From Geosiphon pyriformis (taxonomy: Eukaryota; Glomeromycota; Glomeromycetes; Archaeosporales; Geosiphonaceae), in contig JAAOMT010000200.1 of NCBI GenBank assembly GCA_016748015.1, forward strand, positions 370,984 through 434,983: 64,000 bases of DNA. Reading direction: 5' to 3'. The notes under the pieces were generated by a model that saw only the letters and a program-made list of their open reading frames with translations, ran no database searches and was not told the DNA's origin. Shown here piece after piece: positions 1-8,898 of this stretch. The position numbers and the translations under genes are program-made. How positions within the stretch are numbered: position 1 is the stretch's first letter; each line of letters opens with the position of its first letter.

Positions 1-591
1 TATTGCTTCTTTGTTGAACATTTTCTGGCTGAGGTCTTTGTATAGTGTTTTCAAGTCAAGCTGTTCTCCAATTTTGTAGAACCAATAAGCTGGAGGAAGT
101 CTTTTTTTCCATTCCTGGGCGTTGTCAGGTGTCTACTCCCCTGTTTCAGGGAGTTTGGTCTCATGAGCTAAAGCTTGTTTTATTTCTTCAAGCTTGGGAA
201 CCAAGTATCTTCTTTTGTAACCTTTTTCTTGTTCTTTGCCTCCTTCTTTTCCACCTCCCGCCCAAAGGCAATTTTTCTTTCCACATTGCCTTTTGGGTGG
301 TGGGTAGGGGAGGGAATGTTTAGTTCTAATTGAACTCTCATCCTCCTCTCTCCTGCTCTTATCTTTGTACCATATCTCTTTTTTATCAATTGTTATTTCT
401 ATTTGAAATGTCAATTTTTGAATTGTTTCAAATAATTGTTTAGATAATTTTAAAATTTGATCTGAAAGGTCCATGTTGAAATTTCTATCATTTCTTGCTG
501 CTTTTCGGATGCTATATATATTTGAATTCCCCAATTTAATTTGCTGCCCATTGTCTACGTTTCGATAATGATGATTGGTTCCAGATCTCAT
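1..591 (-). pseudogene. Third ORF downstream of integrase in E1
   Basis: A separate reading frame starts at an ATG at 591-589 that overlaps the pol stop codon as ATGA. It runs 152 codons to a TAG at about 133, then continues in the same frame to the window edge (YWFYKIGEQL lies in that extension). The product looks hydrophilic, Lys/Glu-rich, with a Pro-rich middle; I see no signal peptide or membrane segment, so it is not obviously envelope-like. A segment around QIEITIDKKEIWYKDK resembles the third ORFs of E3 (ITVTGNHINYTQTE) and E2 (EITINKHII). The function is unknown and I do not recognise a domain. Conservation in three elements argues that it is a real accessory protein. Confidence 0.6.
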
Positions 592-1900
592 GGTATATCT
601 TCTGGTCTGATTAATGAAATTTGTGTTCCTAGTTGAGGTACTGATGATGATGATTCCTGTTTTACATGATAAATTTTTAACTGATTTCCATGCGCTACTT
701 TCTTTAAAATTCTGTCTTCCAATTGTAATTTGTAAGCTCCATTTTCTAATGCTTCGTGTATGTGGAATGGATCATTCCACTTTGGATTGAACTTTCCACT
801 CCACTGTTTTTCAGCTTTTGTATGATGTAACAGTACTTGGTTTCCAATCTTGAATTCCATTGGTTGTTCTGGCAGGTGTTTATTATGTCTTTCTTTTTGT
901 CATTCTTGAGCGTAATTAATATTGTCAGCTGCTGTTCTTTGATTGTTTTCCAACATTTCCATTAGCTGCTACATTCTTTGGTATAAGATAGCCTCAAAAT
1001 TCTCTTCATTGATTGTTTTTGTTGGGTATGGTGGTATCATTCGTTCAATTGGTAATATAGCTTTTCTTCCATAGACTAGTTCAAATGGTGTGAACTGAGT
1101 CATATTTTGTTTCAATATTCAGTATGCAAAGAGTACAGAAGGTATAAATAAGTCTCATTTTTGTCTGTTTTCATGACTTATTTTTGCTAGTGCTTTGCAC
1201 AGTGTTCTGTTAAACCATTCTACCAGTCTGTTCGTTTGTAGGTGGTATGGTGACGATAAGGGTCTCCTTATTCCAAACCGTTGGCTTAGTTCAGTCAGCG
1301 TATTATTAACGAAGTGTGTTCCCTGATCAGATAATAATTCTTTCGGACATTCATGTCGGCAAATTAGGTCTTGATGCACAAATTTGGCAACTGTTTTGGT
1401 GTCGGCCACTTGGATTGCTCTGGCTTCTGGCCATTTTGTAAGATAGTCTACGGCTATAGCAATATAGTGATTTCCTTGAGATGTAATTGAAAGAAGTCCA
1501 ACCAAATCGATCCCAATTCTATCAAATAGATTTCCAACTGGAATGGGTCAAAGTGGTTTTGTTGATCTTGTTCCTCCTTTTTGCTAACATGTGTCACAAT
1601 TGAGCACGTATTCGAAAATGTCTTTGTGTATTATTGGCCAATAGTATAAGTTTAGTGTTTTTTTAAGGGTAGCGTCTTTGTTAAAGTGTCCTGCAGTCGG
1701 ATCTGAGTGCATGCTATATAGTATAGTTTCTTTTTTATTGTCTGTGATTAGTCGTTGTGAGTTGGGGTGGTTTCAGCATTCTCATCAATATAGTTGGTTG
1801 TCTTGAATAAAATAATTTTGGGCTTGTTTTCATATGGTACTCTGTTCCTGTTGAGATAATATCTCCTTAAAACATAGTGTTAATAGGTACTGATGTAGTC
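588..1900 (-). pseudogene. Integrase and C-terminal GPY/F-like region of E1 pol
   Basis: This is the end of pol. An N-terminal zinc-binding HHCC region is visible (MHSD, AGHF, then NCDTC, about 1580-1720). The catalytic core keeps the D,D,E pattern: AVDYLTKWPEARA, LLSDQGTHFVNN and LVEWFNRTL (frame 1155-1505). The C-terminal part (588-860) has KIGNQVLLHHTKAEKQWSGKF, typical of the GPY/F module that follows Ty3-type integrases. I do not see a chromodomain. Stops interrupt it at 1155-1157 (TGA where E3 has Trp), near 1110, near 970, near 899 and three times around 1770-1790 (TGA in each case checked except the TAG near 970). The integrase would join element cDNA to the genome. Confidence 0.88.
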
Positions 1901-2028
1901 ATTGATAAGTGAGTGTGTCCATGGGTCTGGGATTAGGTTTGTGGCATCCTCAACAAACTGTCGGCATTGGTGTTCTTAGATCCTTCCTTGTAATGGACTT
2001 TGAGTAGGAATTGTTGCAGATAAATACT

Positions 2029-2349
2029 CTATCTCACATATTTTTCTTCTAGTTGTGGATTGTTGAGTAACCAAATAAGTTCTTTGTGGTTGGTATATAA
2101 GTCAAATGGTTGACTGAGGTAATATTTCCAAGTCTGTATGGCCCAATAAATGGCGAGACATTCCAGATCTGTTGTGCTGTAATTCTTTTCTGCTGGGCTA
2201 GTACTGCGACTAGCATAGGCAACTGGGTGTTCTCTATTGTCTGGTCCTATCTGTGATAAGACTGCTCCTAGAGCATTTTTTGATGTATCTGTAGTGACAA
2301 TGAACCGTTTAGTGAAATTTGGGTAAATCAGGATTGGGGATGTAATCAA
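2029..2349 (-). pseudogene. RNase H domain of E1 pol
   Basis: Ty3-type RNase HI that would degrade the RNA strand of the RNA:DNA hybrid. IVTTDTSKNALGAVLSQ carries the first Asp and TDLECLAIYWAI the Glu. The third acidic position reads LYTNHKEL where the family has TDHK, so the catalytic Asp is Asn (a G-to-A change). It follows the RT without a separate start and is in frame with most of the polyprotein. The segment just downstream (about 1900-2030), the RNase H/integrase connection, contains further stops. Confidence 0.88.
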
Positions 2350-3290
2350 TCGCTGCTTAAGATAGTCGAATGCTTTCTGTTGATCTTCCTTTCACAAATA
2401 CAGTATGTATTTGGACAACAATTGATGAAATGGTTTTGCGATGTTCGAGAAACCTTTGACAAATCGACAATAATATCCTGCTAATCTTAGAAATCCTTGT
2501 AATTCTCTGAGGTTGATTGGGGCTGGAAAATTTTTGACTTTTTGTACTTTATCTGGATCGGATTTAACTCCATTCTTGCCAATTACATGTCTTAGAAATT
2601 TTAACTCGGTTTTTCCAAAGAAGCACTTCTCGGGATTGAGTTTCAATCCGGCACTACGAAGGCATTCAAAAACTTGTTGCAGGTGAAGCAAATGGTCTTC
2701 GAATGTTTTGGAGAACACATTTGTGTTATCTAGGTAGACTACTACTGATTTTTAAAGGATTCCTTTGTATACTACATCTATCAGGCATTGAAACGTGGCA
2801 GAAACATTACAAAGTCTAAAAGGCATTACGTTAAACTCGAAGTTTCTATCTTGAGTGGTAAACGCTGTTTTTTTTTTATCTTTGAGGTCCATTTCAACTT
2901 GCCAGTAATCACTTGCTAAATCTAATGATGAGAACCATTTCTTTTTCTCTAGATTGTCCAGAATTTCCTGGATGAGGGGAGTGTGATAACTATCTCCTCG
3001 TGTGACGCTATTTAGTTTTCGATAATCTATGCAGAATCACACTTTTCTGTTTTTCTTGGTAACCAAGACTACTGGCGAGGACCAAGAGCTTAATGATTCT
3101 TTGATTAGACTGTTATCAAGCATCCATTGCACTTCTTGCTTAATTAGGTTATTGCTAGATGGGAGTATATGGTAAGCTTATTGCTTAATTGGTTGAACGT
3201 CTCCTGTATCAATCTGATGCTTCATGATGTCAGTGCATCCGAATTCATTTTGCTGACAAAGACATTGGCATACTGATTCAGAAGGACTTT
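2350..3290 (-). pseudogene. Reverse transcriptase domain of E1 pol
   Basis: Fingers, palm and thumb of a Ty3-like RT. Visible blocks in order: SSWSSPVVLVTKKN, FCIDYRKLNSVTRGDSY, SLDLASDYWQVEMD, KKTAFTTQDRNFEFNVMPF, then the catalytic motif, which reads VVVYLDNTNVF with AAC at 2725-2727 where YLDD is expected. The thumb and connection (2392-2718) carry LKLNPEKCFFGKTELKFL and GFLRLAGYYCRF. A CGA-to-TGA change breaks the block at about 3037 (KV*FCIDYR). The Asp-to-Asn change alone should inactivate polymerisation. Confidence 0.9.
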
Positions 3291-3715
3291 GAGTTGCATT
3301 TGTTGTAGAGTACTTAAATTTCCTAAATTTAATTTATTGATCTCTTCTGGTGTGAACAAATAACTTTCTTTTGGCAAATTCCATACTTGTGAGGTAATGT
3401 CACAGAATAAGAATAATTGTGCAAAATTTGGAATAGACTGGGGTTTTTCAGAATTCTAACTATCTGTGGATATAGAACTGATGAGAGTCCCTTCGGGAAT
3501 TTCAATGACCTCTTCTGTCGGGTTGTAGATGGGAATTTTGAAGTGTTTATGGGCTTTGGCTGGTAGGTATAAATTAGCAATATCAGCTAGGGAACAGATT
3601 TCAGGACTAGCTTCAAATAATAGGGCTTGATCTTGGATCTTTTGATTCACCTTGAGGATGTATTGTCGGTATGGGGGAATGGAGATGACAGTGTCAGTGT
3701 GGATAAATTCTACCT
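3291..3715 (-). pseudogene. Linker region between dUTPase and RT in E1
   Basis: This stretch continues the pol frame after the dUTPase. It contains ANLYLPAKAHKHFKIPIY followed by NPTEEVIEIPEGTLISSI, a beta-rich pattern found again at the same place in E2 (38195-38490), E3 (around 53330-53480) and E5 (62991-63280). The pattern of hydrophobic strands and a turn before IPEG resembles the segment upstream of the RT in other Ty3-like pol proteins, but I do not recognise a named domain. It ends in the LFTPEEINKL segment leading to the RT. Confidence 0.6.
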
Positions 3716-4200
3716 GGTCACTGTTTTTCTCTGTGAAACTAACTGGTACGTTTTCTCTTCCACTTGATTCAAATCCGTTGATTCCTCAGACAGTAAGCCC
3801 TAACTCTTCTCGGGTTGTTACCAGGGTTAATTGGGGTATTTTGATTAGGGGTAAGAAGATAGCTTGGGCAATCTTTTCTTGTGATTTTATTTTGTAGGGT
3901 CTGTCTGAATTGTTCTGTAGCATCACAATAATGTTTCCCGTGTAACTGGCATCGATAATTCCTCCTTTTATGTCGATTCTTTTCTTGGCTAGACTAGATT
4001 GAGAGACAACTTGTACTATTGTATTAACAGAAATTTCTAACACTATCTTAAGATCTATTTTTACAAGGGAATGTGGGGCTATAATGATGAGTGATTGTTC
4101 GGGGTATCATAGGTCGAAACTGGCATTAGTGTCATGTGCTCTTTTGAAGCAGATTCCTTCTTCGTTGTCACTGTACCATTTTAGCTCTAGTTTTTTGGAT
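3716..4200 (-). pseudogene. dUTPase domain inside E1 pol
   Basis: Homotrimeric dUTPases hydrolyse dUTP to dUMP and PPi, which lowers uracil incorporation into DNA. All five family motifs can be read in order: I ASFDL(R)YPEQ, II SQSSLAKKRID, III GGIIDASYTGNI with the catalytic Asp and Tyr kept, IV QEKIAQAIFLPL, V (R)GINGFESSGREN. Two Arg codons, in motifs I and V, are TGA here, consistent with CGA decay. The domain sits between the protease/Cys-rich region and the RT, in the pol frame. The same domain is present in E2, E3 and E5, so it is a feature of the family rather than a chance capture in one copy. Confidence 0.88.
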
Positions 4201-4220
4201 AGGTTGGGATATGCGAGATA

Positions 4221-5140
4221 CTATTCTGTTTTGGTATCCTTAGTTGGATCTTGAAACGACATGTCCTCGGTGATCAATACCTCTTCTTCAGGTTCAGGTA
4301 GTTCGGTGATTGAAAACAGTATTCTTGGAGGCAGATTGAACATGAGATCATATTCATCACAATACTGGAAGTGACAGGGGATCAAACAGTGATTGCATGG
4401 TTTGGTATTCAAATCAGCCAACCTTTGCTCCTGTTCCTCGTGAGTTGGGGCCAATTCCTGATATTAGTTCTGAAATGCATCTGGGTCATCTGTGAAGAAA
4501 TCATCCTCGGGGTAGTCGGGTCCAGTATATTCGGGCATCCAAGAGTTGTCCTTAATTTCTCATATTTCTTCAGATGTGGCACCTTCGGCCTTGGCGCTTG
4601 CCATTCTCCAGATTTTGTGGTCATCGTGTGGATAACCGTCTAGTCTGTTGAGTGCTTGTTTCCAAGCGTCCTCGATGGGAGTTCTCTTTCGTACCCAATT
4701 GTTGATTAATATGGTGTATTGACAAGTCTCGTCACATGTTTTTTCTCTGCCAGGCACATCATTCCAGAGTTCTTCATCTGGCAGGATTTTGCCACATGCA
4801 AGGCACGGCATGTGGTCCCACTTGCCTTGTCGTTTTGGTCATCCAAATCTTTCCAGTAAACAAGGCCTGCAATAGTATTTGGTGGCAGTGGGCCATTCTT
4901 TGTTGTTCCTGATACATGCGCCCATAGTAGATAGTTTTTTTCCACAATTGACACATATTAGTCTTGGGGGTTGGTAAAATAAGTTTCTTTGGTCCAAGGT
5001 TACGTATCCTAGTGATGACGATTGGGGTTCTTCTTCGGCTCTGCCTTTTCTTTTTTCTTCCCAGATTGGTGGTGGGGGTAGTTCAGTTTGATAATCATCC
5101 GCCCATGAAAACTGATAGGTCTCGATGGTTGGTGGCATTG
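4221..5140 (-). pseudogene. Cys-rich zinc-binding region of E1 pol
   Basis: Three clusters of paired cysteines lie between protease and dUTPase. The first has CVNCGKKLSTMGAC followed by YYCRPCLLERFG. The second has PCLACGKILPDEE then TCDETCQY. The third has PCNHCLIPCHFQYCDEYDL. The spacing suggests zinc-ribbon or treble-clef folds, an inference only. E3 has the same clusters (CKDCHKKLSSMGAC, CYYCKSC, PCLTCKEQLPDK), and E2 keeps CFACKK and LCNYCLILYDFKYC. Between them lies a helical segment (RKRTPIEDAWKQALNRLDGY). A TGA at 4839-4841 replaces a Trp that E2 keeps. The role is unknown; nucleic-acid binding or pol assembly is possible. Confidence 0.7.
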
Positions 5141-5255
5141 ATGTGTCTTCGAATTTAATAAGAGGTTCCTTAGTATGTTGGTTTTTAAAGTGTCCGCATG
5201 TAGCTGGAACTCAGGCATGCTGTCTGTTAAATGTGAGTTGAAATTTTTGGGTGTT

Positions 5256-5700
5256 CTAGTCGAAAGTAGCATTGGCTTTTGACAACCAGTAATTTCCTAT
5301 TAGAGCTTGATATTGAGTAGCTTCCATGATGAATACTTTGGTAGGGATTTGGATTCCATTAATCTCAAAGGGGAAGTTGTCAATTTCTCCTATTGGGGTT
5401 TTTGTGTTCCCATCTGCTGTAATGATCCAAGCAGTAGCAGCACAGTCTACTCGGCAATCTAGTTGGTCCATGAGCTGCTTCGTGATTATGCTACCAGCTG
5501 ATCCGCTATCCAGGATTAATTTAATATCTATTCTTCTGACTCTGACATTAGTGTATAGGGCCATTATTGGTTTATCATGATTGATGGCTGCTTCACTAAA
5601 AAGGCTATGTGTGTTCAAATTATCGATGTCAAAAAGAAATATGGTGGCTAGGGTGGTGTTTTCGGTAATAGTGGCTGGTGGGATATTGCTTTTTGTTTGC
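5256..5700 (-). pseudogene. Aspartic protease of E1 pol
   Basis: A retropepsin-like protease that would process Gag-Pol. The catalytic loop is intact: KLILDSGSAGSIITKQL. Downstream come the flap region (TADGNTKTPIGEIDNFPFEI) and the final strand region FIMEATQYQALIGNYWLSK. Compared with E2 and E3, which read LILNSR at the same place, E1 is the only copy here with the DSG triad kept. The frame opens around 5690, in a different register from the end of gag at 5999, so gag to pol needs a frameshift or the gap is damaged; stops between 5700 and 6000 point to damage. Confidence 0.88.
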
Positions 5701-5998
5701 TTGGAAGGTTGGAAAATTCATTCTATATTCCTCCTTTCACAGGTGTAGATTTATCAAAACTCTGGTCTTCCATAAGACTGAGATAGAAAGCTTGATTCGG
5801 GTATCCAGTTGGTGTTGGTCAAGATTGGGCAGGACCACGAGAGATTGGTTAAGACGGTCCACTGTTGGTTTGCACTTGATTGTTGTTGGGATTTTTTCAT
5901 CCCTGATTATAGTCTATAGCTTGAGGTCTGGATGGGCTGTAAGAGAAAGTTTGATAGTGAGGGATTGTTTGTGTCATTAGTGGTAGTTGATAATAATT

Positions 5999-7745
5999 CT
6001 AGGGCAGTGGTTGAGTGTATGGAACTTGTTGTGCATATAAGAGCAGTTGATTCTGAGGTATGGAATATTGGGGTACCATGTTTTGCTGATATCTGAGTTG
6101 CTGGTATGGGTTTCCTTGATTTTGGTCCATGATCTTCCTTCTACAGTCACGGGCGATGTGTCCAGGTTTCTGACAGTAGTAGCAGTTGTGGGGATCAGAT
6201 CTCCAAGGTTGTTGCTGTTGCTGACAGTTCTGTTGCTGTGGGTATCTGCTGTTGTTGTTATTTTCTCTCTGTTGGGGTGGTTGGTAAGTTCCTGTAGTTC
6301 CGGCTAAGAATCTCTCAATTTTCTGAGTTAGTTTCTCACTCAATTGGGTTATCTTTGCATCAATGTCAGAGATTCTGTTAATGGCTAAATTAATGGCTTG
6401 GGTATGGTTTGCTTCTTGTTCTGCAGACTCAAAATCGCGAGTGAGAGTGACAACGTCTTGTAAACTGATCAGATGACGGAGTCTTACAGATCTTAGAATA
6501 CTACTTCGCAATTTTTTAATGAATTGATTAAAAACTTGTGCCGTGGTGTAGTAGTCCCTTTTGATAGCTAATATTTGACACAGGATTTGATTGAATCATC
6601 TGAAATAAATAGTTACTGCTTTGTGATTTTTTTGTTTAATTATGCTGAATTGATTCTGCAATCGAATTAATGTATTGGGGTCACAGAAGTATTGCAGAAA
6701 TGCGAGTTTAAACTCAGTAAAGGAGGTAGGCTTCTCTGCCAGGCTCTGGTACCACAAATTGGCAGTTTTGGTCAGAAAGAATGGCAGTGCTTGAACTGTG
6801 TGATCATCATTCTAACCATTAGCAGTAATTGCTTTCTTGGCGTCCGTGATCCAAGAATATGCGTTATCTTCTTCACCAGAGAATTTTTCTAATTTAGTGA
6901 TATCCTGGTAAGCCATGATCTGGTTAATGGGTGGGATGTTACTGGTTATGTTTAAAGGGATTAATGTCTATGTATTCGAGTGTTCTCTAAGTGCTAATGC
7001 TGGTTTCTTTCCTTTGTCACTTGAACCAATAGGTTGTAAGATAGCTGTTTTTTCTGTCAGAGGAGATGCTGATTCTGCTAGGTTTTGTGCTGGTGGCTGT
7101 TCCCAAGTTGACGGGTTTCTTTCTGTTTGACCAGCTGCTGGAGTAAGATTTCCAAACAGTGATCCATATTCTCCTAGTGATTTGATCTAACTGTGTTGAT
7201 TTCAAGGGTGTGGATTTCTAGGAGTTTGTGATGTTTCCAACTGGGTTTCCGGGGGTGGGTTGAATACAATTCTACTTTGGGGTGTCTGATGATATGATGG
7301 AGTTGTTGGAGAGAAGACCCTTGGTTTCTTGTTGACCGTGAACTTGGCTTGGACAGTTACAAGATTGTTGGATTCGTTTTTGTATTCCTTAAAGTCGGAT
7401 TCCACTGGTTGTTGTACTTGAGGGAATCATTGTGCCACATAATATTTAATGTCTGTATCGATTATGCACAGAGTTTCAGCAATTGCTTGAGTAGTCGTGG
7501 CTGTTGAGTACCCTAGTAAGCTTTGATGGATTTGTTCTCCAAGTCTTCCTGTATCAGTTGCGCGGCCTAACAAGCAGTCAATTTTTGCGTTGATATAGTT
7601 ACAAAAATCACTTTCTATGTAAGCGGTTCCTGCTGGTATTCCTAGGTCTTTTCGAAATATTGAAATAGTGCTTTTCCATATGAGGAGTGGTCTTTTTCTA
7701 TTGTTCCAATAGTCGCCACTTTTATGTATTTTTGGAGGTGCTCTG
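5999..7745 (-). pseudogene. gag of E1
   Basis: The capsid-type gag starts just after the primer site. The N-terminal part (about 7400-7740) includes YIESDFCNYINAKIDCLLGR, alignable with YIENYINNYLFGDYNISEV of E3. A capsid-like core lies at about 6600-6920 (MAYQDITKLEKFSGEE, ALPFFLTKTANLWYQSL). The C-terminal part is Gln-rich with one CCHC zinc knuckle, CYYCQKPGHIARDC (about 6150-6200), for RNA packaging. It ends at a TAG at about 6000. Breaks include TAG at 6812-6814 (Trp in E3), TGA near 6596 and TGA near 7427. The whole can be followed by homology with E3. Confidence 0.87.
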
Positions 7746-7760
7746 TCTCTGTGGATTTAT

Positions 7761-7781
7761 AACCTCACAGGGAGCACCAAA
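7761..7781 (-). other. Primer binding site of E1
   Basis: Directly next to the LTR end, the minus strand reads TTTGGTGCTCCCTGTGAGG. TGGTGCTC is the expected complement of a tRNA 3' end terminating in GAGCACCA, two bases from the LTR. The same core follows the LTRs of E3 (57361-57381), E2 (33855 onward), the fragment at 32352 and the pol-deleted element at 60743. I cannot name the tRNA. Confidence 0.8.
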
Positions 7782-8865
7782 TGTTATGGGTAAACTTGGT
7801 GGGTATGGGAAATGGTAACATTTAGTGCTCTCAATTATTGATGATGCATCTTTCACGTAATTCTGTTGGCTTAGTCTTGATTATTAGTCTCTGAAGGTCT
7901 ATTCCTGGATGTGAATTTTACCCATTGAGTTCTTTGGTTATAAGACACAGAGTTTGTCTTTTGTTGATTTTAACGTTTTTTGTAAATGTAAGCTTTCTTC
8001 TCCAAGCTAATGAGTGCAGTCGTTAGGGTCTGACATTGTCTTTTCGCCCTTCTGGTAAGCTAACAAGATAATGTTAATATCCAAAACTTAGGGGGAGCTT
8101 CTCTCTTTTACCAGGCTATCATGAAGTCTATTCCCAGACAGTTGATTTTACTATGTTGCTGCTCCACAAAAAATTAAGACAGAAAAAGAAAAAGAAAAGA
8201 AAAGAAAAGAGAGAAAAGATAAATTAATATCATCAATCGCTGTAATCAAGAGCAATTGGTCCAAATTGTTAATAGGTTTGAGGCAGTTATGCTAAGAGCA
8301 ACTGTTCTAGAATGGAGATACGAGACAAGGGTTAATTCATGTAAATTCTATGAAGTTCGAGAACATGAATTCATGATTCTGATTTCTTTTAATAATTGGT
8401 TTATTTCAGGAGATGAAATAAGGAAGATAATAAAGGATGAAGGAGTATGAATATTTTAATTTCTGGTTTAGAGGTTTGTATCTATTTTTTTCTTCTCTGT
8501 CTTTTCTTACTTCTACAACTACTTGCTTTTATACATTCTTTTGGTTATACAGGATTGCTTTTAATTATCTCGCTATCACTAGCTATTGCTTTGTTGTTTC
8601 TGTTATTGCTTCGTTTTTCTATGTTATCGCTAATTATCCTATGTTATAACATGTTATTTGACATTATTACATGTTATTCTGTGTTATTCTGCATTATAAC
8701 ACATTATCCTACATTATTGTGCACTATTCTGTGTTATCCTGTGTTATAACACGTTATTCAATGTTATAATGCGTTATCCAATGTTATTGCATGTTATTCT
8801 GTGTTATGTCACGTTTTGGTCATGTTTCTTCATAACTTTGGATCGGTTTTTCTACTTGGGTAACA
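7782..8865 (-). repeat. 5' LTR of E1 (LTR family A)
   Basis: About 1084 bp, bounded on the plus strand by TGTTA at 7782 and TAACA at 8861-8865, the usual TG...CA ends in inverted orientation. A second, solo copy lies at 43224-44226 and aligns over its whole length, which fixes both ends. It contains a phased 10-bp array (8621-8810) and an A/G-rich tract (about 8168-8220). Open frames inside the LTR (for example 8447-8749) are hydrophobic translations of the repeat and are not called as genes. Confidence 0.9.
8621..8810. repeat. 10-bp tandem array in LTR A
   Basis: Nineteen consecutive 10-mers in perfect register with the core NNNTTATNNN (for example ATGTTATTCT, GTGTTATCCT, ACGTTATTCA) and no insertion or deletion. 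The period matches one helical turn. The solo LTR has an array of the same period at the same place with a different unit (43971-44130). Confidence 0.9.
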
Positions 8866-8898
8866 CTGCTGCGAGAGTGAGAAAATTTTTAGGAAAAA

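Larger units (their letters stand above)
1..8865 (-). mobile_element. Ty3-like LTR retrotransposon E1 (3' end off window)
   Basis: Read on the minus strand, this is an LTR retrotransposon in the order 5' LTR, primer site, gag, protease, Cys-rich region, dUTPase, RT, RNase H, integrase, third ORF. The PR-RT-RH-IN order is that of Ty3/gypsy elements. The 5' LTR is at the right (7782-8865); the 3' LTR would lie beyond position 1. The coding frame is broken by scattered stops, mostly TGA where Trp or Arg is expected, and by few frameshifts, so the copy is recent but defective. Its RT catalytic motif is also altered. Its LTR abuts the 5' side of LINE1, so it probably inserted into or next to that LINE. 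Element identity is secure; completeness beyond the left edge is unknown. Confidence 0.93.

Noticed and set aside
133-591. Third ORF of E1 as an envelope gene
   Set aside because: I see no signal peptide, membrane segment or cleavage motif in E1 or E3; position alone is not enough.
4371-4643. Plus-strand open frame of 90 codons opposite E1
   Set aside because: It is the antisense shadow of the Cys-rich region of E1 pol, which aligns with E2 and E3.
8621-8810. Regular repeats as a possible CRISPR array
   Set aside because: Units are 10 bases with no spacers, inside an LTR of a eukaryotic element.
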